DNA of 64,000 nt, from positions 62,001 through 126,000 of the forward strand of contig NZ_BOOH01000017.1 in assembly GCF_016863135.1 (NCBI RefSeq). Reading direction: 5' to 3'. How positions within the stretch are numbered: the first letter of the stretch is position 1; each line of letters begins with the position of its first letter. The notes beneath the pieces are model-generated. The model was given only the letters and a program-made list of their open reading frames with translations. It did no database searches and was not told the DNA's origin. The translations under genes were made by a program, and so were the position numbers. The stretch is from Planobispora longispora (lineage in GTDB: Bacteria; Actinomycetota; Actinomycetes; Streptosporangiales; Streptosporangiaceae). Shown here piece after piece: positions 22,889 through 31,623 of this stretch.

Positions 22889-23776
22889 TCAGTTTCCTGC
22901 CCCGGGAACCGCCGTGGATTCCTGGGCCGTGGATTCCTGGGCCGGGGGACCCGCGGCGGAAGCCGGGAAGACCGCGGCGAACTCCTCGCCCGCCGCCAGG
23001 CGCCCGATCAGGCGGCGTACGGCGGCGGGCCCGCCGGCGGCGCTCATCCACCGGCTCACCCGGCAGGCGGAGTCGGCGTAGAACCGCTCACCGTCGGTGG
23101 CCGCGCGCGGCCGTCCCGCCGGATCCCCGGGAAGGGCGACTCCGGGTTCGGCCAGGCACCGGTCCGGGGCCGCCTTCGGATCCGCCTTCGGATCCGTCTC
23201 CGCGGCTGTCCCGGGGGTCGTCTCCGGCGCGAGGTAGCGCGGGTCACCGGAGACCACGACGGCGAGTCCCTCGTCGAACCACCGCGGCACCCGCCCCGGC
23301 CCGATCCGGCTGTCCAGCTCGACGTGGGACAGCTCGTGCGCGGCGATCACCTCGTTGGCGCCGCGCGGCGACAACATCACCGCGCGGTTGAGGATCGCGA
23401 TGCCCCGTTCCCCGCCCCCGCCGATCCGGCGGTAGCAGTCGTCCGTCGCGCAGACCAGGACGCGCGGCGCGCTCTCCCGGCCGCCGTAGAAGTCGTGGAC
23501 GCGCCGCCCGGCCGCCTCGACGATCTCGATCGCCCGCCGCCGCCGATCCGGCGGGAGGTCCGGCTCGGTGTACAGACCCGGCGCCACCTCCTCCAGCCCG
23601 TGACAGCCCGGGCAGGTCACGGCCACGACGGAGGGGAAGGCCAGCGCGACCACGGCGACCGCCGCGACGAGCAGCCCGCCGAGCCCGGCGAGGAGCCAGG
23701 CCCGCCTCCTGCGCAGGACGCCCGCGAGCCGCCGTGCCGTCCGCCGCCGGCGCCGATCCGTCCTGCCTCCCCTCAA
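22889..23776 (-). CDS. Membrane-anchored HExxH metalloprotease-like protein
   Basis: This 295-residue protein starts with TTG 23776, overlapping the ABC-2 permease stop and preceded by GGAGGGACGC. An Arg-rich N-terminus is followed by one membrane helix (WLLAGLGGLLVAAVAVVALAF, residues about 27-47), placing the rest outside. A CPGCH motif comes directly after the helix. AAHELSHVELDSR is an HExxH zinc motif, and WFDEGLAVVVSG supplies the third ligand Glu, as in gluzincin/peptidase-MA-like proteins. The C-terminus has a duplicated AQEST. It is co-translated with the ABC exporter, so it may act on what that exporter handles (inference). Confidence 0.82.
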   Translation of the reverse strand: MRGGRTDRRRRRTARRLAGVLRRRRAWLLAGLGGLLVAAVAVVALAFPSVVAVTCPGCHGLEEVAPGLYTEPDLPPDRRRRAIEIVEAAGRRVHDFYGGRESAPRVLVCATDDCYRRIGGGGERGIAILNRAVMLSPRGANEVIAAHELSHVELDSRIGPGRVPRWFDEGLAVVVSGDPRYLAPETTPGTAAETDPKADPKAAPDRCLAEPGVALPGDPAGRPRAATDGERFYADSACRVSRWMSAAGGPAAVRRLIGRLAAGEEFAAVFPASAAGPPAQESTAQESTAVPGAGN

Positions 23777-24585
23777 GCGTCCCTCCGGGTGAAGGAGAGC
23801 ACGCCGGCCGCCACCGCGACGACCGCGTAGCCCACCAGCACGGCCAGCGCCACGAGCGGCGGGAGCGCTCCGGCGCCCGCCTGCGCGGCGACGGGCTCAC
23901 CGGCGATCTGCCGCACCAGGGCGATCGGGAACAGCGCGAAGACCCGCAGGCCCCACGGCTCGGGCAGGAGGTTGGCCACGCCGGGCAGGACGAACAGCAG
24001 GACGGCGACCGAGGCGACCCCGCCCGCGGTGGACCGGGTGATCGTGCCCGTCCCCAGCCCGACCAGTGCCAGCACGGTCACCGAGAGCCCGGAGGCGAGC
24101 AGCGCGGGCAGGTCGGCGGTGAACGGGCCGGCGTTGAAGCCCATCGTGCGCCCGCCCGCGATGATCCGGCTCACCGCGTACGTCGCCAGCAGGATCGCGT
24201 GACCGCCGGCGAGCGTCAGGGCCGCCAGGACGCCCGCCTTGGCGAGGAACAGCCGCCGCCGGTCGGGGACGGCGACGAGGCTGGTGCGGATCATCCCCGT
24301 GGCGTACTCGGAGGTGATCGCCAGTACGCCGAGGACACCCAGCGCCATCTGCAGGAACGGCAGGAACCCCTCCTCCGGCGCGGCGGCCCGGAAGGCGGCC
24401 CGGCCCGCCGGGTCGCGGCCGTCCCAGGCGGTCCCGGCGTAGTAGGTCCAGACGGCGCCGAGGACCACGATCGCGGCGGCCGCGCCGAGCGTGTGGTGGG
24501 TGGAGCGGACGGAGCGCAGCTTCAGCCACTCGGACGACAGGACGCTGTTGATCTTCAGCCGCTCCGAGGACGGGACGCCGTTCAT
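23773..24585 (-). CDS. ABC-2 type exporter permease
   Basis: This 270-residue permease starts at ATG 24585, overlapping the ATPase stop (ATGA). There are about six membrane helices. LAITSEYATGMIRTSLVAVPDRRRLFLAK is the typical ABC-2 cytosolic loop (EYATGMIRTSL...P.R). The N-terminus contains a duplicated segment (VPSSERLKINSV / VLSSEWLKLRSV). With the ATPase it forms an exporter of the kind linked to peptide or drug resistance and signalling. Confidence 0.92.
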   Translation of the reverse strand: MNGVPSSERLKINSVLSSEWLKLRSVRSTHHTLGAAAAIVVLGAVWTYYAGTAWDGRDPAGRAAFRAAAPEEGFLPFLQMALGVLGVLAITSEYATGMIRTSLVAVPDRRRLFLAKAGVLAALTLAGGHAILLATYAVSRIIAGGRTMGFNAGPFTADLPALLASGLSVTVLALVGLGTGTITRSTAGGVASVAVLLFVLPGVANLLPEPWGLRVFALFPIALVRQIAGEPVAAQAGAGALPPLVALAVLVGYAVVAVAAGVLSFTRRDA

Positions 24586-25301
24586 CGCGCCGCCCCGTAC
24601 TCGACGCTCCCGGCGGTCAGCGCCAGGTAGGCGTCCTCCAGGGTCGGATAGCGGCCCGTCAGCTCCCTGACCGTGGTGTCGGCGATGAGCCTGCCGCGGC
24701 CGACGACGACGAGGCGGTCGGCCGTCAGCGCCATCTCGCTCATCAGGTGGCTGGAGAGCAGGACCGTCCTGCCCTCGGCGGCCAGCGCGCGCATCAGCTC
24801 GCGGATCCAGCGCACCCCCTCGGGGTCGAGCCCGTTGACCGGCTCGTCGAACATCAGGACCCCCGGGTCCCCCAGCAGCGCGGCGGCGATGCCGAGCCGC
24901 TGCTTCATGCCCAGCGAGAACCCGCCGACCAGCCTGCGCGCGACCCCCGTCAGCCCGACGGCCTCCAGCACCTCGGCGACCCGCGATCGGCCGATCCCGC
25001 CGGCGAGGGCCAGGCAGGACAGATGGTCGAACGCGCTGCGCCCGCCGTGCACCGCGCCGGCGTCCAGCAGCGCCCCCACCGCGCGCATCGGCCGGGGGAG
25101 CGTGGCGTAGCGCCGCCCGTTCACGAGCGCCTCCCCGGAGGTGGGCGCGTCGAGCCCGAGCACGATGCGCATCGTGGTCGACTTGCCCGCGCCGTTCGGG
25201 CCGAGGAAACCGGTCACGTGTCCCGGCTCGACCCGGAAGGACAGCCCGTCGACGGCTGCGGTGTCCCCGTACCGTTTGGTCAGCTCTCTCACTTCGATCA
25301 C
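24582..25301 (-). CDS. ABC exporter ATPase
   Basis: This 239-residue protein starts at GTG 25301, giving VIEVRELTKRYG; ATG 25337 is in frame but lacks a ribosome site. Walker A is GPNGAGKST, the signature is GGFSLGMKQR (in place of LSGGQ), Walker B is GVLMFDEP, and the switch His is in LLSSHLMSEM. It powers the downstream ABC-2 permease. It is divergent from the sensor kinase gene, which probably controls this exporter. Confidence 0.93.
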   Translation of the reverse strand: MIEVRELTKRYGDTAAVDGLSFRVEPGHVTGFLGPNGAGKSTTMRIVLGLDAPTSGEALVNGRRYATLPRPMRAVGALLDAGAVHGGRSAFDHLSCLALAGGIGRSRVAEVLEAVGLTGVARRLVGGFSLGMKQRLGIAAALLGDPGVLMFDEPVNGLDPEGVRWIRELMRALAAEGRTVLLSSHLMSEMALTADRLVVVGRGRLIADTTVRELTGRYPTLEDAYLALTAGSVEYGAAR

Positions 25302-25401
25302 CCGTCGACGCTCTCGTACGGCGGGCGCCCCGCGCATCGGACCGGGGTATGACCGCCCGGAGGTTGAGGCCGGGCAGACCGGGGCCGGATACCGTCGGGG
25401 T

Positions 25402-26601
25402 GTGGACGCGGCCCCCTCCCCCTTCGCCCGGCGGCTGAGCCGTGATCAGCTGATCGCGCTCGACTGCCTGGCGGGGGCGGTCATCTCGCTCTTCCTCCTC
25501 TCCGCCGCGGCCCGTTCCACCGCGCCGGAGTGGGCCAGGCTCGCGCTGCCCCTCGCGCTCGGGCTGCCGCTGGCCGTGCGGCGGCTCTGGCCCAGGACCG
25601 TCTTCTGCGCGGTGCTCGCGCCCGCGGTGGTGGCCATGGCCCTCCACGTGACGGGGGGTGCGTACGTCGCGCCCGCCTACGCGCTCTACACGGTGGCGCT
25701 GACCGCCCGGCGCGGCGGGCGGCCGCCGTCCCAGGGCGTCGTCGGGCTCAGCGTGGCGGTGGCGGCCGGGATGGCGGTGGCGGGGACGCCCGCCCCGTCG
25801 GCCGGGTTCCCCGGCGACGTCCTGTTCGGCGCGGCGGCCCTGGGCGGGGCCTGGACGGTGGGGCGGGCGGTCGGCGAGCGCAGGGCCTACACCGTCTGGA
25901 CCGCCGAGCGGCTGGCCCGCGACGCTGTGGTCGAGGAGCGGCTGCGCATCGCCCGGGAGCTGCACGACGTGGTCGCGCACAGCATGGGCCTGATCGCGAT
26001 CAAGGCGGGGGTGGCCAACCACGTCATGCGGACCCGTCCCGAGGAGGCGCACGACGCGCTGCGTGTGATCGAGACCGAGAGCCGGGGCGCGCTCGTGGAG
26101 ATGCGCCGCCTGCTCGGGGTGCTGCGCGCGGACCCGGCCGATCTCGGACCGGCTCCGGGCCTCGGAGGGCTGCCCGGACTGGCCGAGCGGGCGGGCCTGG
26201 CGGGGGTCACCGTCGATCTCGACGTGCGCGGCTCCGGCGGGTTGCCGGAGGGAGTGGGACTGTCGGTGTACCGGATCGTGCAGGAGGCGCTCACGAACGT
26301 GGTCAAGCACGCCGCCCCGGCGCGCTGCCGGGTGGAGGTCGAGGACGACGGGAGGCAGGTGCGGATCGAGGTGACCGACGACGGTCCCGGGCCCGGGACG
26401 CTCCCGCCGCGCGGGGAGGGACACGGGCTGACCGGGATGCGGGAGCGGGTCATGATGTACGGCGGAGCCTTCGAGGCCGGCCCCGGGCCGGGACGGGGCT
26501 TCCGGGTGGCCGCCCGCCTGCCGTACCGGGAGACGCCGGATCGGGAGACCTCGCGCCGGGAGGCGCTGACCCGGGGAACGCCGGATCGGGGGACGTCGTG
26601 A
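25402..26601 (+). CDS. NarL-type sensor histidine kinase
   Basis: This 399-residue protein starts with GTG 25402. There is no ribosome site; TTGAGG (from about 25363) and GATACC lie just upstream, so a leaderless message is likely. Residues 15-165 form a membrane domain of about five helices. The HisKA_3 box ERLRIARELHDVVAHSMGLI carries the phospho-accepting His. The HATPase region has VQEALTNVVKHA and TDDGPGPGT...GHGLTGMRERV. The last 25 residues contain duplicated GTPDR/ETPDR units. It overlaps its response regulator by GTGA. It faces the ABC exporter operon. Confidence 0.93.
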   Translation: MDAAPSPFARRLSRDQLIALDCLAGAVISLFLLSAAARSTAPEWARLALPLALGLPLAVRRLWPRTVFCAVLAPAVVAMALHVTGGAYVAPAYALYTVALTARRGGRPPSQGVVGLSVAVAAGMAVAGTPAPSAGFPGDVLFGAAALGGAWTVGRAVGERRAYTVWTAERLARDAVVEERLRIARELHDVVAHSMGLIAIKAGVANHVMRTRPEEAHDALRVIETESRGALVEMRRLLGVLRADPADLGPAPGLGGLPGLAERAGLAGVTVDLDVRGSGGLPEGVGLSVYRIVQEALTNVVKHAAPARCRVEVEDDGRQVRIEVTDDGPGPGTLPPRGEGHGLTGMRERVMMYGGAFEAGPGPGRGFRVAARLPYRETPDRETSRREALTRGTPDRGTS

Positions 26602-27260
26602 TCCGGGTGCTCATCGCCGACGACCAGGCGCTGATCCGGGGCAGCTTCCGGGTGCTGGTCGAGTCCGAGCCCGACCTGACGGTGGTCGGCGAGGCGGGTA
26701 CGGGGGCCGAGGCCGTCGAGCTCACCGCGCGGGAGAGCCCCGACGTGGTCGTGATGGACGTGCGCATGCCCGAGATGGACGGGATCGAGGCGACCCGGCG
26801 GATCGACGGCCGGGCCAGGGTGCTGGTCGTGACCATGTTCGACCTCGACGCCTACGTCTACGCCGCCCTGCGCGCCGGGGCCAGCGGCTTCCTGCTGAAG
26901 GACACGCCGCCGGCCGATCTGCTCGCCGCCGTCAGGGTGGTGGCCTCGGGCGAGGCGCTGCTCGCGCCGGTCGTCACGCGCAGGCTGATCGAGGAGTTCA
27001 CCCGCGTCCCCGCCCGGCCGGTCGTCCGGGGGCTGGACGAGGTGACCGGGCGGGAGCGCGAGGTGCTCACGCTGATCGCCCGCGGTCTGTCGAACACCGA
27101 GATCGCCGCCCACCTGCACCTCAGCCTCGCCACGGTCAAGACCCACATCGGCCGCCTGCTCGCCAAGCTCGCCGCGCGCGACCGCGCCCAGCTCGTCATC
27201 GCCGCCTACGAGAGCGGCCTCGTGACCCCGGCGCGGGGCGGCGACGTCCGGCCCGGGTGA
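26598..27260 (+). CDS. NarL/LuxR-type response regulator
   Basis: This 220-residue protein starts with GTG 26598. The receiver domain is VIRVLIADDQALIRGSF with phospho-acceptor Asp in VVMDVRMPEMDG and the conserved Lys in FLLKDTPP. The LuxR helix-turn-helix is TGREREVLTLIARGLSNTEI followed by LSLATVKTHIGRLLAKL. It is partner of the kinase immediately upstream; the divergent exporter and protease operon is the likely target. Confidence 0.95.
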   Translation: MIRVLIADDQALIRGSFRVLVESEPDLTVVGEAGTGAEAVELTARESPDVVVMDVRMPEMDGIEATRRIDGRARVLVVTMFDLDAYVYAALRAGASGFLLKDTPPADLLAAVRVVASGEALLAPVVTRRLIEEFTRVPARPVVRGLDEVTGREREVLTLIARGLSNTEIAAHLHLSLATVKTHIGRLLAKLAARDRAQLVIAAYESGLVTPARGGDVRPG

Positions 27261-27391
27261 GGACGGCGGCCACCCGGCCCGGGACCGGCCCCGTGTCTCC
27301 CGCTCCCGCCCGGGCGGACGGGGCGGTCCAACGAGGGCGGACGGGGCGGTCCATCGAGGAGGGACGGGGTGGCCCGGCGGGGACGGGCGGG

Positions 27392-28417
27392 TCAGCCCGA
27401 CAGGGGCGGGGCGGTGCTGCCGCGGGGCACGAGCCGGGCCGCCCGGTCCTCGAAGCCGGTGATCTCCCCGCCCTCCCCGGCGACCAGGGCGAGCAGGGCC
27501 TTGGCGGCGTGGGCGCCGTAGGCGGGGATGTCCCGGCTGAGGGCGGTCAGCGCGGGGCGGACGACCTGGGAGAGCGGGGAGTCGTCCCACGCCACGATGG
27601 ACAGGTCGTCCGGCACGTCGAGCCGCATCTCCTGGGCCGTGGACAGGCCGGCCACGGCCATGATGTCGTTGTCGTAGACGATCGCCGTCGGCCGGGCGGG
27701 GGAGCCGATCAGGCGGCGGGTGGCCCGCGCGCCCTCCTCGCCGGTGTAGTCGGTGTGCATGATGGTGTGGCCCTCCACCCCGAGCTCCCGGCACACGGCG
27801 GTGAACGCCTGGTCGCGCAGGACGGTGTGGACGAGCTCGGGCAGCCCGGCGACCCGGGCGATCCGGCGGTGCCCGAGCGCCGTCAGGTATTCGACGGCCT
27901 CGCGGACGGCCACGGTGTCGTCGGACCAGACCGGTACGAGCGTGCCGGACTCCGACGGATGGCCGAGCACGACGACCGGCAGCCCCAGCTCCTCCAGCTC
28001 GGTGACCCGCGGGTCGGAGAAGCGCAGGTCCACCAGGATCGCGCCGTCCACCCGCCGCTCGCCCCACCAGCGCCGGTAGATCTCCACCTCCTGGCCGGGC
28101 TCGGTCACCACCTGGAGCATCAGCGCGTACGACCGGGCCGAGAGCTCGCTCTCGATCCCGCTGATCAGTTCCATGAAGAACGGTTCGACGCCCAGGATCC
28201 GCGCGGGGCGGCACACGGTCAGGCCGATGGTGTGCGCGCGGGCCCCGCTGAGGGCCCGCGCCGCGCTGTTGGGGCGCCAGCCGATCTCCTCGGCGATGGC
28301 CTTGATGACGGCCCGTTTCGCCTCCGACACCCCGGGGCGGTCGTTCAGCGCGTAGGAGACCGCCACTTTGGAGACGCCCGCCCGGCGAGCGATGTCGGCG
28401 ATCGTCGGTCGCTTCAC
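27392..28417 (-). CDS. LacI-family regulator, probably CebR-like
   Basis: This 341-residue protein starts with GTG 28417, behind GGGGG. The N-terminal DNA-binding domain is RPTIADIARRAGVSKVAVSY, and the hinge helix is RPNSAARALSGARAHTIGL. The rest is a periplasmic-binding-like sugar sensor. It is divergent from a beta-oligosaccharide import operon whose promoter carries TGGGAGCGCTCCCA, the operator described for CebR/CelR regulators of cello-oligosaccharide use. It is therefore the probable repressor of that operon, relieved by imported oligosaccharide. A second palindrome GATTAATC (28437-28444) lies just upstream of its own start. Confidence 0.92.
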   Translation of the reverse strand: MKRPTIADIARRAGVSKVAVSYALNDRPGVSEAKRAVIKAIAEEIGWRPNSAARALSGARAHTIGLTVCRPARILGVEPFFMELISGIESELSARSYALMLQVVTEPGQEVEIYRRWWGERRVDGAILVDLRFSDPRVTELEELGLPVVVLGHPSESGTLVPVWSDDTVAVREAVEYLTALGHRRIARVAGLPELVHTVLRDQAFTAVCRELGVEGHTIMHTDYTGEEGARATRRLIGSPARPTAIVYDNDIMAVAGLSTAQEMRLDVPDDLSIVAWDDSPLSQVVRPALTALSRDIPAYGAHAAKALLALVAGEGGEITGFEDRAARLVPRGSTAPPLSG

Positions 28418-28549
28418 TGAACCCCCTGGTTGAACCGATTAATCACATGTCGAGCAGACTTTACCCCCGGCGTTCGCGCCCGGTCCCCTTCTCCCTGTTC
28501 CTCGGCCCGGAGGACCTCCCGCAGCGACGTCTCAAACGAGTCACGGCTA

Positions 28550-28579
28550 TTGACGGCGCGGTTACGCGGAATTTACGTT
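28550..28579 (+). promoter_or_regulatory. Sigma-70-type promoter, importer operon
   Basis: TTGACG (28550-28555), an 18-bp spacer and TACGTT (28574-28579) match the actinobacterial housekeeping promoter pattern. Transcription from here would leave an untranslated leader of about 215 bases containing the CebR-type palindrome. A second -10-like TACTCT lies at 28723-28728, closer to the gene. Confidence 0.55.
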
Positions 28580-28696
28580 CGCCGTACTTACCCGGTTCAC
28601 CGTGCTGGCGACGTGGGCGGGGAGTGGCGACTGCCTGTCCGCGGAAGGGGACCCCCTCCCCGCCGGTTCAGGAAAGGGGACGTGCGTGCCTACACC

Positions 28697-28712
28697 GTGG
28701 GAGCGCTCCCAC
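28697..28712. promoter_or_regulatory. CebR-type operator, perfect 16-bp palindrome
   Basis: GTGGGAGCGCTCCCAC is a perfect palindrome containing TGGGAGCGCTCCCA, the CebR/CelR box. It overlaps the -35 position of the proximal TACTCT -10, so bound repressor would block initiation there. Confidence 0.85.
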
Positions 28713-28800
28713 TGCCGGAGGATACTCTGACCTCCGGATTCTCATCGGGGCTGGAAGACGTTCGGACCTCCGCACAGTGCGCGGGGGAAGGAGAGAGACG

Positions 28801-30558
28801 ATGCGAAACCCCGTGCGGATCGTGATCCCGGTCCTGGCCGCGGGCCTGCTCGCCGCGGCCTGTACGAGCGGCGAGCCCACACCCAACACTCAGAACACCC
28901 AGGCGGGGAACCCGTCCGCCGTCAACCCGGCCAACCCCAACTCGCTGCCGCGCCACGAGACGCTCTACACCAGCGGGACCCAGTGGGGCCCGCCGGCCAA
29001 CTTCAACGCGATCCGGGAGTGGGACTACGCGACCGGGACGGAGGGGCTGGTCTACGAGTCGCTGTTCCACTTCGACCCGAACACCTCCAAGCTCGTCCCG
29101 TGGCTGGCCCAGAGCGGGAGCTGGATCGACGACAAGACCTACGAGATCAAGCTCCGCCCGGGCGTCACCTGGTCGGACGGGAAGCCGTTCACGGCCAAGG
29201 ACGTCGTCTTCACCCTCGAACTCGGCAAGATGGAGACGGTTCCGTACCACAACATCTGGGAGTGGATCGAGAAGGCCGAGGCGGTCGACGACCAGACCGT
29301 GAAGGTCACCTTCTCCACGGCCAACTACCAGGAGTGGGACTTCCAGCTCTACGGCCGCGCCATCGTGCCCCAGCACATCTGGCAGGGCCGCTCCGAGCAG
29401 GAGGTGCTGGACGGCAAGAACGAGAACCCGGTCGGCACCGGCGCCTACACGTACATGAGCCACGACCAGGACCGCGTCGTCTGGCAGCGCCGCGACGACT
29501 GGTGGGGCAAGACCGCGCTCAAGATGGAGCCCAAGCCCAAGTACATCGTCGACATCGTCAACTCCAGCAACGAGGTCGCGATGGGCCTGCTGCTGCAGAA
29601 GGGCATGGACCTCAGCAACAACTTCCTGCCCGGCGCGGCGAACCTGGTCAAGGGCAACTTCGGCATCTCCACCTACTACCCGGAGCCGCCGTACATGCTC
29701 TCGGCCAACACCGCCTTCCTGGTGCTCAACACCACCAAGAAGCCGATGGACGACCCGGCCTTCCGCAAGGCCCTGGCCAGCTCGATCAACACCAAGCAGA
29801 TCGTCGAGGGCGTCTACGGGAACCTGGTCAAGCCCGCCAGCCCGACCGGCCTGCTGCCCCAGTGGGAGCAGTTCATCGACCAGAGCGTGGTGAGCCAGAG
29901 CGGCTTCACCTACGACGTGGCCAAGGCCAAGAAGCTGCTGGCCGACGCGGGCTACCGGGACCGCGACGGCGACGGGCTGGTGGAGAACAAGGACGGCTCG
30001 AAGATCAACCTGAACATCATCGTGCCCTCCGGCTGGACCGACTGGATGGAGGCGATCCGGGTCATCTCGGCCAGCGCGAAGGAGGCGGGGATCAGCGTCA
30101 CCCCCGACTTCCCCGACTTCAACGCCCTGGTCGACAAGCGCAGCAAGGGCGACTTCGACATGCTGATCAACAACGAGCGCCAGCTGTCGAACAGCCCGTG
30201 GACCTACTACGACTACATGTTCCAGCTGCCGATCCAGAAGACGCAGAACACGGTCAACTTCGGCCGGTACGAGAACAAGGAGCTCTGGAAGCTGGTCCAG
30301 CAGCTCGACCAGGTCAAGACCGACGACGTCGAGGGCATGAAGAAGGTCATCTCCGAGATCCAGAAGACCCACCTGGAGGAGCTGCCGATCATCCCGCTCT
30401 GGTACAACGGCCTGTGGTCACAGGTCAGCAACACGACCTGGAAGAACTGGCCGTCGTCGGTGGGCAACGCGCCCAAGACGGCGCCTACGATGTGGCGCAA
30501 CTGGATGGAGCTGGGCGGGTTCGAGACGCTCACGCAGCTGCAGCCCAACGCCTCCTGA
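28801..30558 (+). CDS. Opp/Dpp-family ABC transporter substrate-binding lipoprotein (beta-oligosaccharide)
   Basis: This 585-residue lipoprotein starts at ATG 28801, behind GGAGAGAG. The lipobox is LLAAAC and a Thr/Asn/Pro tether follows. The SBP_bac_5 fold is visible from EGLVYESLFHFDP, WSDGKPFTAKDVVFTLEL, NPVGTGAYTYMSHDQDRVVW and LLADAGYRDRDGDGLVEN. The family is named for peptides, but members beside glycosidases (as in Thermotoga) bind beta-glucosides and beta-mannosides. The CebR box upstream and the beta-mannosidase downstream argue for an oligosaccharide ligand here. Confidence 0.93.
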   Translation: MRNPVRIVIPVLAAGLLAAACTSGEPTPNTQNTQAGNPSAVNPANPNSLPRHETLYTSGTQWGPPANFNAIREWDYATGTEGLVYESLFHFDPNTSKLVPWLAQSGSWIDDKTYEIKLRPGVTWSDGKPFTAKDVVFTLELGKMETVPYHNIWEWIEKAEAVDDQTVKVTFSTANYQEWDFQLYGRAIVPQHIWQGRSEQEVLDGKNENPVGTGAYTYMSHDQDRVVWQRRDDWWGKTALKMEPKPKYIVDIVNSSNEVAMGLLLQKGMDLSNNFLPGAANLVKGNFGISTYYPEPPYMLSANTAFLVLNTTKKPMDDPAFRKALASSINTKQIVEGVYGNLVKPASPTGLLPQWEQFIDQSVVSQSGFTYDVAKAKKLLADAGYRDRDGDGLVENKDGSKINLNIIVPSGWTDWMEAIRVISASAKEAGISVTPDFPDFNALVDKRSKGDFDMLINNERQLSNSPWTYYDYMFQLPIQKTQNTVNFGRYENKELWKLVQQLDQVKTDDVEGMKKVISEIQKTHLEELPIIPLWYNGLWSQVSNTTWKNWPSSVGNAPKTAPTMWRNWMELGGFETLTQLQPNAS

Positions 30559-30568
30559 CCGAATGACC

Positions 30569-30607
30569 CCGCCCCCTCCTCTCTCCTCCTCCGGGGGGAG
30601 GGGGCGG
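30569..30607 (+). terminator. Intercistronic hairpin after the binding-protein gene
   Basis: CCGCCCCCTCC (30569-30579) pairs perfectly with GGAGGGGGCGG (30597-30607) around a 17-base loop. No T-run follows. It lies between the binding-protein stop and the permease start and probably acts as a 3' stabiliser or partial terminator that keeps the binding protein in excess. Confidence 0.65.
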
Positions 30608-30627
30608 CCCTCCCTGGGAGACCTCTC

Positions 30628-31623
30628 GTGCGCCGATACTTCGGTCGGAAACTTCTGGTCTACGGGCTGACGTTCTTCGTCGCCGTCACGATCAACTGGA
30701 TGGTCCCGCGGTTCATGCCGGGCGACCCGGTCTCGAGCATGGTCGCGAGGACGGGGGCGAGCAATCCCGCGGCCGCGGAGACCATGCGGGTCTACTACAC
30801 CGGCCTCTTCGGTCTCGACCAGCCGATCTGGCAGCAGTACTTCAACTTCTGGGCGACCCTCTTCCAGGGGGACTTCGGGATCAGCATCTGGGCGTTCCCC
30901 ACCCCGGTGAGCGAGATCATCCTGGGGGCCGTTCCGTACACGCTGGCGCTGATGATTCCGGCGATCCTGCTCAGCTGGGTCGTGGGCAACTGGTTCGGCG
31001 CCTACGCGGCCCGGCGCAAGGCGCTGGACAACGCGGTCCTGCCGATCGGGTACATCCTGACCGCGATGCCGTACATGTGGCTGGCGGTGCTCCTGGCCTG
31101 GGGGCTGGGGGTCGTCGCGGGGCTCTTCCCGGTCGCCGGGGGCTACAGCTTCTCGACGCGGCCCAACTGGTCCTGGGACTTCTTCCTCGACCTGCTCCAC
31201 CACTGGACGCTCCCGTTCGCCTCCCTCTTCCTGGCGGCGCTGGGCGGCTGGGCCATCGGCATGCGCAACATGATCATCTATGAGCTGGAGTCGGACTACT
31301 CGAACTACCTGTCCGCGCTCGGCGCGCCGCAGCGGCTGATCCGCAGGTACGCCTTCAGGAACGCCGTCCTGCCGCAGATCACCGGCCTGGCGCTGCAGCT
31401 GGGCGTGCTGGTGGCGGGCGCCCTGGTGACCGAGATCGTCTTCTCCTATCCCGGGCTGGGCAGCCTGATCCTCAAGGCGATCCAGAACCAGGACTTCTTC
31501 CTGCTGCAGGGCACGTTCCTGTTCATCGTGCTCGGCGTGCTGATCGCCAACTTCATCATCGACATCGTCTACGTCGTGGTCGATCCCCGGACACGGGCGG
31601 GAATGGCGGGTGCGCAGGCATGA
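30628..31623 (+). CDS. Opp/Dpp-type permease, DppB-like
   Basis: This 331-residue permease starts with GTG 30628. RRYFGRKLLVYGLTFFVAV and FMPGDPVSSMVAR are the standard DppB opening (FxPGDP). Six membrane helices follow, with the coupling loop YLSALGAPQRLIRRYAFRNA. The stop overlaps the DppC-like ATG (ATGA). Confidence 0.95.
   Translation: MRRYFGRKLLVYGLTFFVAVTINWMVPRFMPGDPVSSMVARTGASNPAAAETMRVYYTGLFGLDQPIWQQYFNFWATLFQGDFGISIWAFPTPVSEIILGAVPYTLALMIPAILLSWVVGNWFGAYAARRKALDNAVLPIGYILTAMPYMWLAVLLAWGLGVVAGLFPVAGGYSFSTRPNWSWDFFLDLLHHWTLPFASLFLAALGGWAIGMRNMIIYELESDYSNYLSALGAPQRLIRRYAFRNAVLPQITGLALQLGVLVAGALVTEIVFSYPGLGSLILKAIQNQDFFLLQGTFLFIVLGVLIANFIIDIVYVVVDPRTRAGMAGAQA

Larger units (their letters stand above)
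28418..28800. other. Divergent regulatory region, 383 bp
   Basis: This lies between the LacI gene and the importer operon. It contains GATTAATC (28437-28444) near the LacI start, a near-consensus promoter at 28550-28579 and the CebR-type palindrome at 28697-28712. It also has GGAAGGAGAGAG upstream of the binding-protein ATG. No coding sequence was found. Confidence 0.7.

Noticed and set aside
25887-28214. Antisense frame opposite the kinase/response-regulator pair, running into LacI
   Set aside because: It crosses several well-supported genes and encodes no recognisable domain.
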